From Pteria penguin (taxonomy: Eukaryota; Mollusca; Bivalvia; Pterioida; Pteriidae), in the NCBI GenBank assembly GCA_035048485.1, contig CM068582.1:18107269-18171268 (forward strand): DNA of 64,000 bases, given 5' to 3'. How positions within the stretch are numbered: the stretch's first letter is position 1; each line of letters opens with the position of its first letter. Below are positions 1 to 56,074 of this stretch, piece by piece. Under the pieces are notes generated by a model. It saw nothing but the letters and a program-made list of their open reading frames with translations. It searched no databases and was not told the origin of the DNA. A program made the translations under genes and the position numbers.

Positions 1-190
1 ATACCTGAACCTGTATGTCCTGCCACCAATACCTGTTCCTGTACGTCCTGTCACCAATACCTGAACCTGTATGTCCTGTCACCAATACCTGAACCTATAT
101 GTCCTGTCACCAATACCTGAACCTATATGTCCTGTCACCAATACCTGGACCTATATGTCCTGTCACCAATACCTGGACCTATATATCCTG
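1..190. repeat. 28-bp tandem repeat, cut by the window edge
   Basis: About 6.8 copies of a 28-bp unit with the core ATACCTGAACCTATATGTCC then TGTCACCA. Copies differ by a few substitutions (GAAC/GGAC/GTTC, TATATG/TGTATG). The array starts at base 1 and therefore probably continues outside the window. The open frame across it is a by-product of the repeat. Confidence 0.93.
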
Positions 191-1756
191 TCACCTGTCA
201 CCATCTTTCAAACAATGCTAATGCCAGTTTTTTTCAAAGATATTTTGCTATTGTACTGCGACCCTTAAAGATTATGTGACAGAGCCTACATACATTTTAA
301 CTGATATTCATTGTCTTCAAAAGATACTTTCCACTTCTTTTACCAACTACATCACATAAGAAATTCAGCATATGAAATTTTGAAATTATTTATTTATGGA
401 CTCTTCTATGTTCTCTAATACAATATGAATGTTGTATGGATGTATTATTTAATTTGTTTTGATAAAATAAAGAAGAAAAATACTTTATTAATGTTATTGT
501 TTGTTTTATGTCTCAGCAATATATCTAATTACGAGCAGAACTACCTGGTCAGTCTACAATACCGGACTTCAGTCACTTAGTATATCGTGTATTATCTTCT
601 TTTGTATAACTTTACACTTACTCTACTCAAATGTAACTGTCTCTACGTAGATTATACAGTGTTCCATGCATTATGAGTAAGTAAATAAATTGTATGTTTT
701 GTGACTATGTCAGATACTAAAACTTGTCATTCATTGTTCACTGTTGACCATTTGTAAATACCTACACTTCTAGCTTTACATCAACAACGATACCGCCATT
801 GTTTGACTCACAGACTTGAATGAAGACAAATAAAAAAAAGTAACAAATTAAAAACTAAAGATAATGTTTAAAAAACCACGATCCATAAATAATTTAGCAA
901 TATATTAAAATTTATGAAGCCTGATTAAATATGTGTTGATGGTATTTCATTTTTAAAGTTTGGGAAACGATGAATTTCAAATTAATTGAAATCTTAGTTA
1001 TACGTCATTGAAAACAACACGTATATACAAGTATGGTATATCAGCATTACTATAGCCATAAGGTCTTGGAGACAATGTATAACATGCCAGGTCAGATCTG
1101 CCGTCCTGTGCTGTACAAGCATTATTATAGGATCTAATGACATACTTGAATTTCAGTATTGACACGCCATATCGAAATTAATCAAAGAATATATGCATAC
1201 TAATGATGTAAATTTAAGTACTTATATTACAGAAAACATCTTCAGCAATATATACAGCTATTGAAGTCAATCCTTTTATGAATCCGAACGAGTAATTTCC
1301 ATAAATAAGCCGTTTATATTCATGATGGTTTCTTGCCTGATGTTGAATGCAATATGAATTCATGATGTCGGGATCGGCATTGCAATATATCCGTAAAATA
1401 TCATTCATATTCCGGGAAAAAGATTGACACTGTGTCGCTTAAGTCGTTTTCGCTATATATCAACCTCTGAAATGCTATTTGATACGGGAGATGTGACGTT
1501 TATCGTAGGGAAATAAGCCTGCTAATGGTAACAAGGTATTTTGCTGGTGATTTGCAATGATTCAAGCGATATGTCTCCATTCCATACCGCTAATGTAAAT
1601 AACAAAAGATAGCTAATGTGTTATGAAATGATGATCTAGGGAACCTTATTCTGGTCACGTGATTGTGCTAGACGAGCTTTGTGACATTGACGCGTCGCAC
1701 AAAATCATCTTGTGTGATACGTTATGATGTCATGTTCTAAAAATTTCAAATCAACT
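191..1756. other. Unique AT-rich DNA, no gene seen
   Basis: No supported coding region. An AATAAA at 466-471 followed by a T/GT-rich stretch (about 490-520) could be the 3' end of a plus-strand transcript from outside the window, but nothing upstream in view supports that. Confidence 0.5.
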
Positions 1757-1902
1757 GATTGAAGTTACACTAATTGAAGTTACACTAATTGAAGTTACAC
1801 TAATTGAAGTTACACTATTTGAAGTTATACTATTTGAAGTTACATTATTGAAGTTACACTAATTGAAGTTACACTAATTGAAGTTACACTAATTGAAGTA
1901 AT
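1757..1902. repeat. 15-bp tandem repeat
   Basis: About nine to ten copies of ATTGAAGTTACACTA, with small variants (ATTTGAAG, one copy a base shorter near 1845). The array is compact and flanked by unique DNA. Confidence 0.93.
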
Positions 1903-2190
1903 CCAAAAATTCGAATTTTGAAACTTAACAAATGTATGGCCTGAATTTAAAAAACATACAGCGACGGGACTGGGAGAGTGTGTTAGGCGTTACGCAAATT
2001 TACTCTCTGTTCTGTTCTGTTCTTATTCAATCTTATTCACAAGACATTGTATAATTTTGTTGAAATAGTTATCTTTTCTCTGGAAAAGAGCATTTAAAGA
2101 AAAAATATTGTTACGCTGCTGTTAACTATGTATGAAGATGAATTAACTTCACTGCTGTATTCATCAATAAGAATTCAATTTACTTCACAC

Positions 2191-2310
2191 TATGTATCAA
2201 CATGAACAAGGCATACACAATATGTATCAACATGAACAAGGCATACACAATATGTATCAACATGTACAAGGCATACACAATATGTATCAACATGAACAAG
2301 GCATACACAA
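2191..2310. repeat. 30-bp tandem repeat, four copies
   Basis: Four head-to-tail copies of exactly 30 bp, starting TATGTATCAACATGAACAAG. The third copy has one substitution (GTACAAG). The near identity suggests recent amplification. Confidence 0.95.
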
Positions 2311-2455
2311 TTAACCTGATCATAGTTCAACTTTACATTTGAACACAGATATTTTTTCTACTGTACATCAAATATAAACAATATTTCAATATTTCATGAA
2401 GATAATCTTTTATTCATATAATTTAAACTTAGCCTTATGCCTGTAATGTTTCAAC

Positions 2456-3310
2456 ATGGTTTCAGTTTCTCTAGTCTTCATAAAGTATCAACATGGTTTC
2501 AGTTTCTCTTGTCTTCATAAAGTATCAACATGGTTTCAGTTTCTCTAGTCTTCATAAAGTGTCAATATGGTTTCAGTTTCTCTTGTCTTCATAAAGTATC
2601 AACATGGTTTCAGTTTCTCTAGTCTTCATAAAGTGTCAATATGGTTTCAGTTTCTCTTGTCTTCATAAAGTATCAACATGGTTTCAGTTTCTCTTGTCTT
2701 CATAAAGTATCAACATGGTTTCAGTTTCTCTAGTCTTCATAAAGTGTCAATATGGTTTCAGTTTCCTTAGTGTTCACAATGTATCAAAATAAGTTCCTTT
2801 ATGTATTGATCAACACAAGCATTCCCAGAATTTATGGTGTATCAACATGGTTTTATGCATTTACACATTTACGTTGTTTAGTTTTCTTTAGGAATAAGGT
2901 TTTCCAAAGTGTTCAGAGTGTATCAACATGGTTTCATCCATACTCTAGTGATCATTATGTATTATCATGGTCCTATTTCTGTGTCAGTAGGGACAAGATT
3001 TCAACTTTTCCTAGTTTTTATCATGTATTAATATGATTTCATTATTCCCTTGTGCTCATCTTGTATCAACATGGTTTCAACTTGCATACCGTTCATCAGG
3101 TATCCAACATGATTTTCAACAACTCCTGATGTTCATCATTTATCAATATTTTTTAAACTTCCTTAGAATTCATCTAGCAACGCCAAGATCTTAACCTCCA
3201 TTTGTGTTCCATTTTGTATGTAATGCTTTCAACTTCCTTAGTGTTTATCTGATATCAACATTGTTTCAACTTTTTAGTGTCCATCAGGTATCGACAAGAT
3301 TAGCTATCAG
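2456..3310. repeat. 37-bp tandem repeat with a decaying downstream edge
   Basis: From 2456 to about 2765 there are eight regular 37-bp copies (ATGGTTTCAGTTTCTC core). Two subtypes differ at CTAG/CTTG and at GTATCAAC/GTGTCAAT and partly alternate. From 2766 to about 3310 the TATCAACATGGTTTCA block recurs at irregular spacing with growing divergence, as expected for the old edge of an array. Confidence 0.9.
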
Positions 3311-3394
3311 GGTACACTAAACACAATTAATCATCAAAGATTAAAATGATATCAAAGTGTAAAAACTACACAATTAATTTTACATGTATGGTGT

Positions 3395-4830
3395 TGCCTT
3401 CTGCACTGCATACATTACACTGCCTCGTGCTTTTTATACATTGTACTGCCTCGTATATTGCATACATTGTACTGTTTGATGTATTGTATATGTTATGGCC
3501 TCTGGTGCATTGTATACATTGCACTGTTTGGTGTATTGTATACATTGTGGCTTCTCGTGCATTGTATACATTGTACTGCTTGATTTAGTGTATACATTGA
3601 GACCTCTCGTGCATTGTATACTTACATTGTACTGTTTGGTGTATTGTATACATTGTGGACTCATGTGCACTGTATACATTGTACTGTTTGATGTACTGTA
3701 TACATTGTGGCCTCTCGTATATTGTATGCATTGTTCTACCTTTTGCTTTGTATTCATTGCACTGCCTCATGCCTTGTATAAATTGTACTGTCTTGTGTAT
3801 TGTATACATTGTGGCCTCTCTTGCATTGTATACATTACACTGCCTCGTGCATTCTTTAAATTACACTGCCACATGTTTTGTATACATTACACTGGCTCGT
3901 ACTTTGTATACATTGTAGTGATTGCACTTCCTCGTGCATTGTATACATTGTACTGCCTCGTTCATTGTATATATTGTACTGTCTCGTGCATTGTGAACAT
4001 TGCACTGCCTCGTGCATTATATACATTGTTTTGTCTCGTGCATAATATACATTGGAATACCTCATGGGCTGTATACTAGTGCATTATTCTTCATTGTGTA
4101 TTGTATACAGTTGTCACAAGTTATGTCTTTTGTATTGTATACATCATACTACCTGGTGCATTGTATACATTGGGGCCTTTTGTGCATTTTATTACATTGT
4201 GATGCTCGTGTTTCGTATACTTTATACTGGATCATTCATTATATACATTGCTTTGCCTCGTGTATTGTATACATTGCTTTACCTTGTACTTTTTTATACA
4301 TTGTTCTGTCGTGTGCGTTGCATGTATTTTATTATTTACATTCAGCTGACTTGGGTATTGTTTACAATGCCTTTCCTCGTTTATTTTATACATGAACTTG
4401 TCATGAATTGTATACATCTTTCTACCTCTTGTACTAAATACATCGTTCTGCCTTGTTTGCAAATATTGTGCCATCTCATGAATGCATCTGTGCGTCTCCT
4501 ATGGATGTATATACATGTATTGTGTTTCGGCGTACGCTGTATACATTGTGCTTCGTAATACGCTTTGTGCATTATGCTTCTTTATGAACTATACACATTA
4601 TGCTTTTTCATTCATTGTATTTATATGCTGCATATTTTCGGTATACATTATACTACCCTTTATGTTGTATACATTGTATGAATTACTCTGTAGTATAAAT
4701 GATACTTCCATGTGTATTGTATACATGGTAGGACATACGTAAATTTTACTGCCACGTGTATTGTGTACATTGTAGGAATTACTGACTCGTGCTCTGTATA
4801 TATTGTCCTGCTTAATATATTGCATAGTGG
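3395..4830. repeat. 26-bp degenerate minisatellite, about 1.4 kb
   Basis: About 50 degenerate copies of a 26-bp unit with the core GCATTGTATACATTGTACTG then CCTCGT. Each unit carries the self-complementary string GTATAC. Because 26 is not a multiple of three and the unit has few stops, overlapping open frames run on both strands (for example 3495-4079 + and 3434-3757 -). Their Cys/Ile/Tyr-rich products are repeat artefacts. Copies diverge most after about 4300. Confidence 0.93.
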
Positions 4831-5039
4831 TACGCTGTACTAAGATACACTTTTAAAAAGTTTCATCATAAAGTTTCTTCATACAATGTATACAATGTGC
4901 TGCATGGTGCTCACTGAACAGTGTACTACATCGGGCGTATTCTATGCGATGTTTGATCTATCTCATCCATTTACATAGGGCTGCCTTGTGTATTGTATAA
5001 ATCGGGATGTGAATGTATAATTTTTTTCTGTTTATGTGT

Positions 5040-5455
5040 TCTTTGCTTTGTGTTCCATAGTGCATTGTAGTATAGTCACTACATGCCGTGATGTATAGAT
5101 TGTGGTGCATACATGTGTTCTTAGTGCTGTATCTTATCACTACAGTATGTAGTGATGCATAGATTGTGCTGTTTTATGTGTTCTGTATGCTGTATCCTAT
5201 CATTACAATATGTCGTGATGTATGAATTGTGCTGTTTTATGTTCTTTGTGCTGTATCGAATCACTACAATATGTCGTGATGTATGGATTGTGCTGTTCTG
5301 TGTTCTTTGTGCTGTATCGTATCATTACAATGTGTTGTGATATATGGACTGTGCTGTTATATGTGCTCTTTGTGCTATATCTTATCATTACAATATGTCG
5401 TGATATATAGATTGTGCTGTTTTAAGTGTTGTTTTGTATCACTAGAATATGTCGC
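5040..5455. repeat. 61-bp tandem repeat
   Basis: Six to seven copies of a unit of about 61 bp. TTGTGCTGTT recurs at 5227 and 5288 and then every 61-63 bp, followed by TTCTTTGTGCTGTATC and AATATGTCGTGAT. First copies are more diverged. The array ends just before the SINE at 5479. Confidence 0.9.
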
Positions 5456-5478
5456 ACCGAGTAAGACGTCTCATCGTA

Positions 5479-5651
5479 GGTTGATTGGGTGATTGGTGTT
5501 TTACGTCGCTTTCAACAACATTTCAGTTATATATAGCGACATAGAAGCAGGAGGTTACCAACCTCTTAAACATAGTGGCGCAACCCGGGAATCAAACCCG
5601 GGTCGTCGGCACCGCAAGCCAAGAGCTTAACCACTACACCAAGCCTGTTCC
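5479..5651 (-). mobile_element. tRNA-derived SINE with perfect 13-bp target-site duplication
   Basis: Read on the minus strand, the element begins with a tRNA-like head. Its A box is TGGTGTAGTGGTTAAGC (5641-5625) and its B box GGGTTTGATTCCC (5599-5587). It ends in TTGAAAGCGACGTAAAAC followed by CCAATCACCCAATCAACC. It is flanked by ACGTCTCATCGTA at 5466-5478 and 5652-5664, an exact direct repeat. Length is about 173 bp. This is an RNA-polymerase-III type retroposon, mobilised by a LINE in trans. It resembles molluscan SINEs, but I cannot name the family. Confidence 0.88.
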
Positions 5652-5884
5652 ACGTCTCATCGTACAATCTGTTGGTGAAGGATATGGACATTATTTAACA
5701 TTTCAATTTTCACATCAAGGAAAAATTGGTATGCCTTATACACTATTCGTAAGTTTTTATATTGTAATAATCTATTGATTTCTTATATTTTACCACTTCA
5801 GTTATTGTCAATGAACATTGGCCCTAGAAGTGCTTTGTATAAATTTGAGCCTACTACCGATCTCCTATGGACAGCTACCCGTCT

Positions 5885-6500
5885 TATTTATAACCAGAGA
5901 TCTTTATGTATAACCAAAGATCCTAATGGATAACCATAAATCCTTATGTATAACCAGAGATCTTAACTTATAACCAGAGATCCTATGGATAACCATAAAT
6001 CCTTATGTGTAACCAGGGATCTTTATGTATAACCAGAGATCCTTATGGATAACCATAAATCATTATGCATAACCAGAGATCTTTATGTATAACCAGAGAT
6101 CCTTATGGATAACCATAAATCATTATGCATAACTTGAGATCTTTATTTATAACCAGAGATCCTTATGGATAACCATAAATCCTTATGGATAACCAGAAAT
6201 CTCTCTTTATAACCAGAGATCCTAATGGATAACCAGAAATCCTTATGTATAACCAGAGATCTTAATGTATAATCGGAGATCTTTATGGATAACTATAAAT
6301 GCTTATGTATAACCAGAGATTTTTATGTATAATCAGATATCCTAATGGATAACCATAAATCCTTATGCATAACCAGAGATCTTTATTTATAACCAGAGAT
6401 CCTTATGGATAACCATAAATCCTTATGGATACCCAGAGATCCTAACGAATAACCAAAGATCCTTGTGGATTATCATTGATCCTTATGAATTACCAGAGTG
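5885..6500. repeat. 20-bp tandem repeat with higher-order pattern
   Basis: About 30 copies of a 20-bp unit such as ATAACCAGAGATCCTTATGG. Units of type CCAGAGAT and type CCATAAAT alternate in 40- and 60-bp blocks, so most of the array has a strong 60-bp periodicity. Copies weaken after about 6430. Confidence 0.93.
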
Positions 6501-6730
6501 CCGATTTGGTCCTACCAGAGTATACTGAACTTTACTCTTCCTCGTCAGACGCATTTCTAACATGCCAGTGAATATAAACTCATTTTATATGGGAACAGTT
6601 TAAGTGATTCTTAGCTAGTGATGTAGGAAATACGCGTCCTCATCATGTTAAAATAAAGAATTATTGTTTTGTTAATGTAGCAATATGAAACCGAGAGCGC
6701 CATTAATCAAAAACCAAATGGCGCCAAGTA

Positions 6731-6962
6731 ATAATCATGTACAACGCCACACCAAAAATATGTCTCGGTTATAATACACTGCTGAATAATAATCATGTAC
6801 AACGCCACACCAAAAATATGTCTCGGTTATAATACACTGCTGAGTAATAATCATGTACAACGCCACACCAAAAATATGTCTCGGTTATAATACACTGCTG
6901 AGTAATAATCATGTACAACGCCACACCAAATATATGTCTCAGTTATAATACACTGCCGAGTA
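6731..6962. repeat. 58-bp tandem repeat, four copies
   Basis: ATAATCATGTACAACGCCAC recurs at 6731, 6789, 6847 and 6905, exactly 58 bp apart. The copies also share CAAAAATATGTCTCGG and TTATAATACACTGC. They are nearly identical (the last has TATATATG and CTCAG), suggesting recent expansion. Confidence 0.95.
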
Positions 6963-8575
6963 ATTGTTGATCTGTGGCAGTGGACCAACCCAGACGAGTG
7001 AAGGTACGTCTTTATGGAGACCTTTTTGCCATGGTAATGCCGGGTAATCGTAATAGGAAAGAATTAGCACTACCATATTTGGAATGATAACATAATTCAC
7101 GTAATTGTTTCCATATGATTTATTTGCCAAAAGTATGACAAGATAAAAACCTAACATAACTAAACTCTACAAGAAAACACGTGATGTGATAAGAATACCC
7201 TGTATTGTCGTACACATACAAGGGACTTTCTCAAAACATTTTGTATACAGAAAATTTACAGAGACATTATATTGTAAAAGATCCCTCATGTATTGATCAC
7301 GATGTCACGTACAATTGCAGTGTCACGTGTGATCTCAAATATCATGAAGGATTACGAATGATGAAGCAAGATAATATTCTTTTTCTAATGACTAAAAGTG
7401 ATAAAACATTATGCAAGTTTGTGGGGTATCACTATAGACATCAGCAAATACAGTGAAGTCGTGCCGGATTTCTTTCTCAGTATTGCAATTATATATAAAT
7501 TATCAACACAATTTTTCAACATATTTTTGAACTACACGGTTAAGCTCTGTGGATTTCAAAAGCCATGTAGATTCAACCCTTACTGCAAATCAACGCATTC
7601 GAATGTTATAAACGTCAAGCAATATTGAACAAAGTGAACAAAAAATTTACAACGAATTGCTGTACTATGTCATCAGTGGAAGACAAATTAAAAACGTTTT
7701 TTTCTTCTTGCTGAGTATGCCCTTACACATTCATGTGTATCAACTCAATATATAAAAAATCATTATACTGTTAGATATAGACAAATAAAGCACCATCAAC
7801 AAATATGAACTTAATAATTGTATAAAATAAAATGTATACAAATTCAATCTTTGATTTCTATTTACACAAATTACACTGTACCATATACTTACCATGATTT
7901 CGTGGATCACTATATAAAAGCATTCGTGATATAAAGCATATTATTGCTTATTCTAGATCTCATACACAAAAGATTTCAATCATTTTGCTCGGAAATCAAT
8001 TGGAAATGCTTGTAATAAATAAGTCAGATACTGCAGTATATTCAAATATGAAGGTTCATTCGTACAAAATACGTCGAGGTAGAATCAAAACGTTCATTTA
8101 ATTGTTAAACGTTGCAAATTTGCAAACATCTACTTCCTTGATTATCGTCACTACAAGACTAGAATATATTCACAACTATAAACTCGGATTACATTTGAAA
8201 TCGTACACTTTCACACATATTGCAGGATATATATAAGTATTTAAATCATACATTATTATAAAACTTTGAAAATCACAACTCAGAGACAAATGCATCACAA
8301 CCAAGTTGCTTAGAATGAGATTCAAGTAGACGCATCAAACACGTCCACAATCAAATGTAACAACATGCAGTCCGAGTCCTTCAGATATCTGTCTCTGTCC
8401 CACTCAGGATGGACAAAGACAAAAGTCTGGAGGATTCGGACTAAACAACATACAGACGATTTCATTTCCATGACACAACGTACCCAAACAACAGACTACT
8501 CTATAAACATCAACACACACCATCGGTTTTGGTACAATTGGAATGTCTATTATATACATTAGAGTGTTCGATCGG
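6963..8575 (-). other. Probable sall 3' UTR and downstream flank
   Basis: AT-rich sequence directly after the sall stop codon. Candidate polyadenylation signals on the minus strand are ATTAAA at 8102-8097 and AATAAA at 7124-7119. They would give 3' UTRs of roughly 0.5 or 1.45 kb. No convincing gene lies on either strand. The choice of signal cannot be settled from sequence alone. Confidence 0.5.
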
Positions 8576-51887
<43,312 letters not shown>

Positions 51888-52412
51888 TTGCAGAGAAAAT
51901 TTTGATATTTAATATGTCTCTAAAATGGGAAGTCTAAGATGATTTTATTTCTTGCCATGAGAACACTTTAAATTATTGTTTTAAGAAATAATAAGATAGA
52001 ATATATTATATTTTTATACTTTACATTCTAACACGGACTATGTATATGTAAGATCTATAAATTTTCATGTAAACCTCCATTAGACACATTCTTTATATAA
52101 ATATAATTAATATAATTATATAATAATAATATAATTATGTGTATAAATATTTATTTAGCCTATACAACATGTCCAAGTAATTCTACATGAAATTAAAAAA
52201 AATTGTAATCAAAACTTAACTTTTAAGAGTATCAATTTCAGAACAATGTATGTTCCTGTGAAGAAAATGTATATATTTATGATTAAAGTTTACTTAAGGG
52301 TATTTCATTTCATCTCCGTGACATTTTTTAACATTTCGAATACATTCTGAAACATTTTCTCATCGGTTAGAAATTCTTCTCTGTTTGTAGGCTAATTTCA
52401 TTTGCTTTCGAT

Positions 52413-52450
52413 TGTGTGTGTAGATGTGTGTGTGTGTGTGTGTGTGTGTG

Positions 52451-52483
<33 letters not shown>
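52413..52483. repeat. (TG)n microsatellite
   Basis: About 70 bp of TG with TAGA and TAGG interruptions. Cys/Val and Thr/His open frames over it are artefacts. Confidence 0.97.
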
Positions 52484-52485
<2 letters not shown>

Positions 52486-55400
52486 CCCCCAGCCCCTATC
52501 GAACACCTTGGTTAGGCCTTCAGAATTGTCAGAATCCTGGCAAGTACTCGCAACACTTCTTAGAGATAACAAAAGCATTTGAAAAACGAAATAAAATGTC
52601 AATAGAAACGAAGAAACAGAAAACAATAACGGAGAATTGTTTGGAAGGATGAATGCGACGAACGGGATAACCTTATAGGATACTCATTGTTTTTGTTATG
52701 AAAAATATTATAAATCGAATTTATCTATAAAACAATTATTCGACATAAATGAAACTAATATTCTAAATCTGCAAACTATCGCAATGCAAAATGCATCTAT
52801 AGAGTACACAGAAGTACAAATATATAGCTATTTTTAAAAAGCCAATTTTCTATGTGGTTCATGTTATGTAATTACAGGGAGGCAGTAAAAATGCCAGTAT
52901 CTTTTTCAGTACATGTTGCTTGAAAGTTTAAGTACAAAATGATGTCGAGCTAGCTCTTAGTGGAAAACAAAAAGTTACACTGTGATAAACAAATAATAAC
53001 ATGCTTTCATACGTTAATATAGTTATATTTAAATATATTTGGTTATATTAAATGTGAATAAAATATTTTTTTCTGCGATTACAAGCTACATGTATAATTT
53101 TTCTTTTATGTTGCTTTAAAACTTGTGTTTTTAATTTGTTATGAAAACATTGTGTTTCGAATAGTTATGTTATAATAATAATATTTGATATCTTTCGGTG
53201 TAGAAGTAGTATTTACGCTTGAGTGGCACCATATTCCTTCTGTTTAGCGAAGGATGATGAATGGTGTGTTGCCTTATTTGCATATCATGACACACCTACT
53301 CTGTGAAATAAACATATAGAAATAAAGAATATATATCTTATTGAACAATGAACAGAAATACCTTACCTCACATTCGTAGAAATTGTATCCTAACAATACA
53401 TACGTGTATATCCATGAAAGCCAACTGGTTCATTCGTTCACTACTCCTTGAAATTCAAAGGGAAAAGGGAGACGATCGACGAGCAATAGATAACTAGAGC
53501 TAGAGAAGTTCCATTTCATTGTAAGTTTTTGTACATCAGCACGTTGGACTGCCCATATAAGCAAACTCCGGAGAGACATTAGCACGTTTAGTTTGCAAAT
53601 CTGTGTCTCTCCTCTTGCGATTGTCTTTCCTTATTTGGATCGTCGTTATAACAATAATGCTTTAACCATTGATGCTTTTCACAAAGAAAGAAATTACTTA
53701 ATTTATGATGTAATATTCCTTGTAAATCTTGGAATATTTTACTCGTAGATACAAAATTATGGGGCCATTAAACTAATTTTTTTAGTTTAATTTCTTTACA
53801 AAGAATATTTTATGAGTAGTAAGACCATGTGCAACAGTGTCATTCTTTATAGATGAACTAATAAAAAAGACGTGTGACAGGGAATGGGGCGTTATCATTA
53901 AATCTGTAATGTAATAAATAGAAATATTTCCTCTGTCTCGTTCTCTTCATTTTTTTTTCAAGGTTAAGTTTGATTTTCTTATCTTTCAATATGTAACATT
54001 TGGACAAAATTAATATACACACACATAAGAATACAGTATTAGACAAAATGAGCAGCGTGTTGCAACCAATTTCAATGAAATAAGGTGTGTGCGCGTGTGT
54101 GTAGCTGTGTTTAAGCGGGAGGGATGATAGGGTGTCTGGAACTGAGTGTACAACCTTTTTTATTTATAACTTTTACTTTTATTTTTTAAATCGATGTCAT
54201 TTGAAACTCAATTTTTAGGTGAAAAGAAATATCTTGGAGACCATCAAATTGCACATACACCCTGATCGCAGTTCAAAATCAATACTTCTTCTGTGATAAA
54301 GTTAAAAATACGCACGTTTACATTTTTGTCGTGATGCAATTTTGCACTTCGCTTTGTAAGATTTATAAATACATTACTCAAGCTTTTGTTTATGAATACA
54401 AATTATCAAAGTTATGTAGTGTTGACGGGGAATACTGGTAACTATTGCGACTCAGTAGCCGGTCAATTTATTGTTTTAGTCCCTGTATCATACGTGAATT
54501 GTCTTGTTATGTTGCAATAAAATAGTTCGCGCAATTTTCAAGAGAATTAATTTGTAATATGGTTCATCCCTAGCTTCCCTAGTTGACAACAACAGCTTAT
54601 TTGCTGGAGATTAATTTAACATTTTCAATTTCATTCCCAGAAAAATGGATAAAAAATAATGGAATTCAACCAATTTTAAAAAGTACATGTCTGATTTTTA
54701 TTAGAGTATTGGCAATTTACAACATTCGTCCCCGCAATCGATGAGGAATTATATGTAGAGATGACTCCCGAAAGCTTTTTAACAATTTAATATGTTAGCT
54801 TGCTATGATATATGGAGCTATTTCCCGAATTTTATGATACATCGCAGAAAGACCTCATCACACACCATAAGTTTTATTCCTGCGAGCAGGAAAAGAATCT
54901 CTTTACTTAATTGTGTAAATCACTCCTCACGACCTAGAACGTCACATTCAAATAACTGAATCTCATGTTTTCATAGAAAAAATGAAGCACTGATACAATG
55001 TATTCCTCCAAAGAGTTAGTTTCATATGAACGAACTTCCCGTTACAAGAAAGATGTAATTATGAAAAGGAAACCGGAAGCGAGTAAATTTAGAATCAAGT
55101 CGTATATCCATCCTTCAATTACAATGGTCAAAACCGAGTTTATTACGTCAAATTGCATTACTATTGTTCTAAATGCTACTCTACGTGTCTTCATACCGTG
55201 TATGAAAATATTGCAGTATGGTTACCTATGAAAGATGTTGTTTATATAAGTATCTAGATTTAAATCATATGAGTTTGTGTTAGTGGGTGTTTTTCAGGTT
55301 TCGTAAGTTTTTTACTCAAGAAAACAATGTTTGTTAGAAAACATAAGAAGCTATGTAAATCCAAATGTTAAACACTTTAGTACTACACATGCCATAACAT

Positions 55401-56074
55401 TTGGGATAACAGTTTGTCCAAAACATAATTGAGCCAATGTGTTACCAAAATCATTTAGAGCACAACGAGTGGCTTAGGTAAGAATTGATACAATCTGGAA
55501 TAGGTTACATGAAGATGTACTTTTGTTGGAAACATACTTTCCAAATTCACAGACAATTCAATTAACCACAACTTATTTTGAATACAAATTACGATAAGTA
55601 GATATTGAAGCATGTAAAACCACACGTGTGTGGAGCATATCTAATCGTGGTCTCCATTTTCTGTTCTTACCGATACCGCAAAATATCACGGAAAAGATTC
55701 GGGAGATTTTGTTTTCTAAAGAAGAATTAAGATTTATATATCACAGTGTATATAAATATATTTGTTTCGGTTTTTTTTTTACATAATTTCCAGTTTACAA
55801 TATATATTTTGTCTTTGTCTAATTAAAGTGTCACGATTTGAGTACATGAGCAATCAATTCAACTTCTATTATGTTATAACGTAAATCCTAACATTTTTGG
55901 AAGATATTTTTATACCATGTTTAGTTTGAACAATCCAGTGGCGGACTTCGGCGTAGGATATAATGCCGAGCACTCTCATTGTGGATAGCTTTAATGTATT
56001 TTTGTCTTGATAAAGGTACCTCCATAGTGTTATATTGCAAACAGAATACATCTAACGTCACAAATTAAGCACCA
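52484..56074. other. Unique AT-rich DNA, no gene seen
   Basis: No supported coding region, RNA gene or mobile element. Short open frames (53858-54046 -, 54998-55231 +) lack recognisable motifs. A compact TG run lies near 54085-54104. Confidence 0.6.

Noticed and set aside
3434..4558. Long overlapping open frames on both strands rich in Cys, Ile, Tyr and Val
   Set aside because: They run through the 26-bp tandem repeat in several frames at once and have no domain; this is repeat periodicity.
5587..5641. Possible tRNA gene (A and B boxes present)
   Set aside because: It is the head of a SINE: it has a SINE body, a tail and flanking target-site duplication, and no clean cloverleaf was evident.
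1..6962. CRISPR array, because of regularly spaced repeats
   Set aside because: Copies are contiguous tandem repeats without unique spacers, in a eukaryotic genome.
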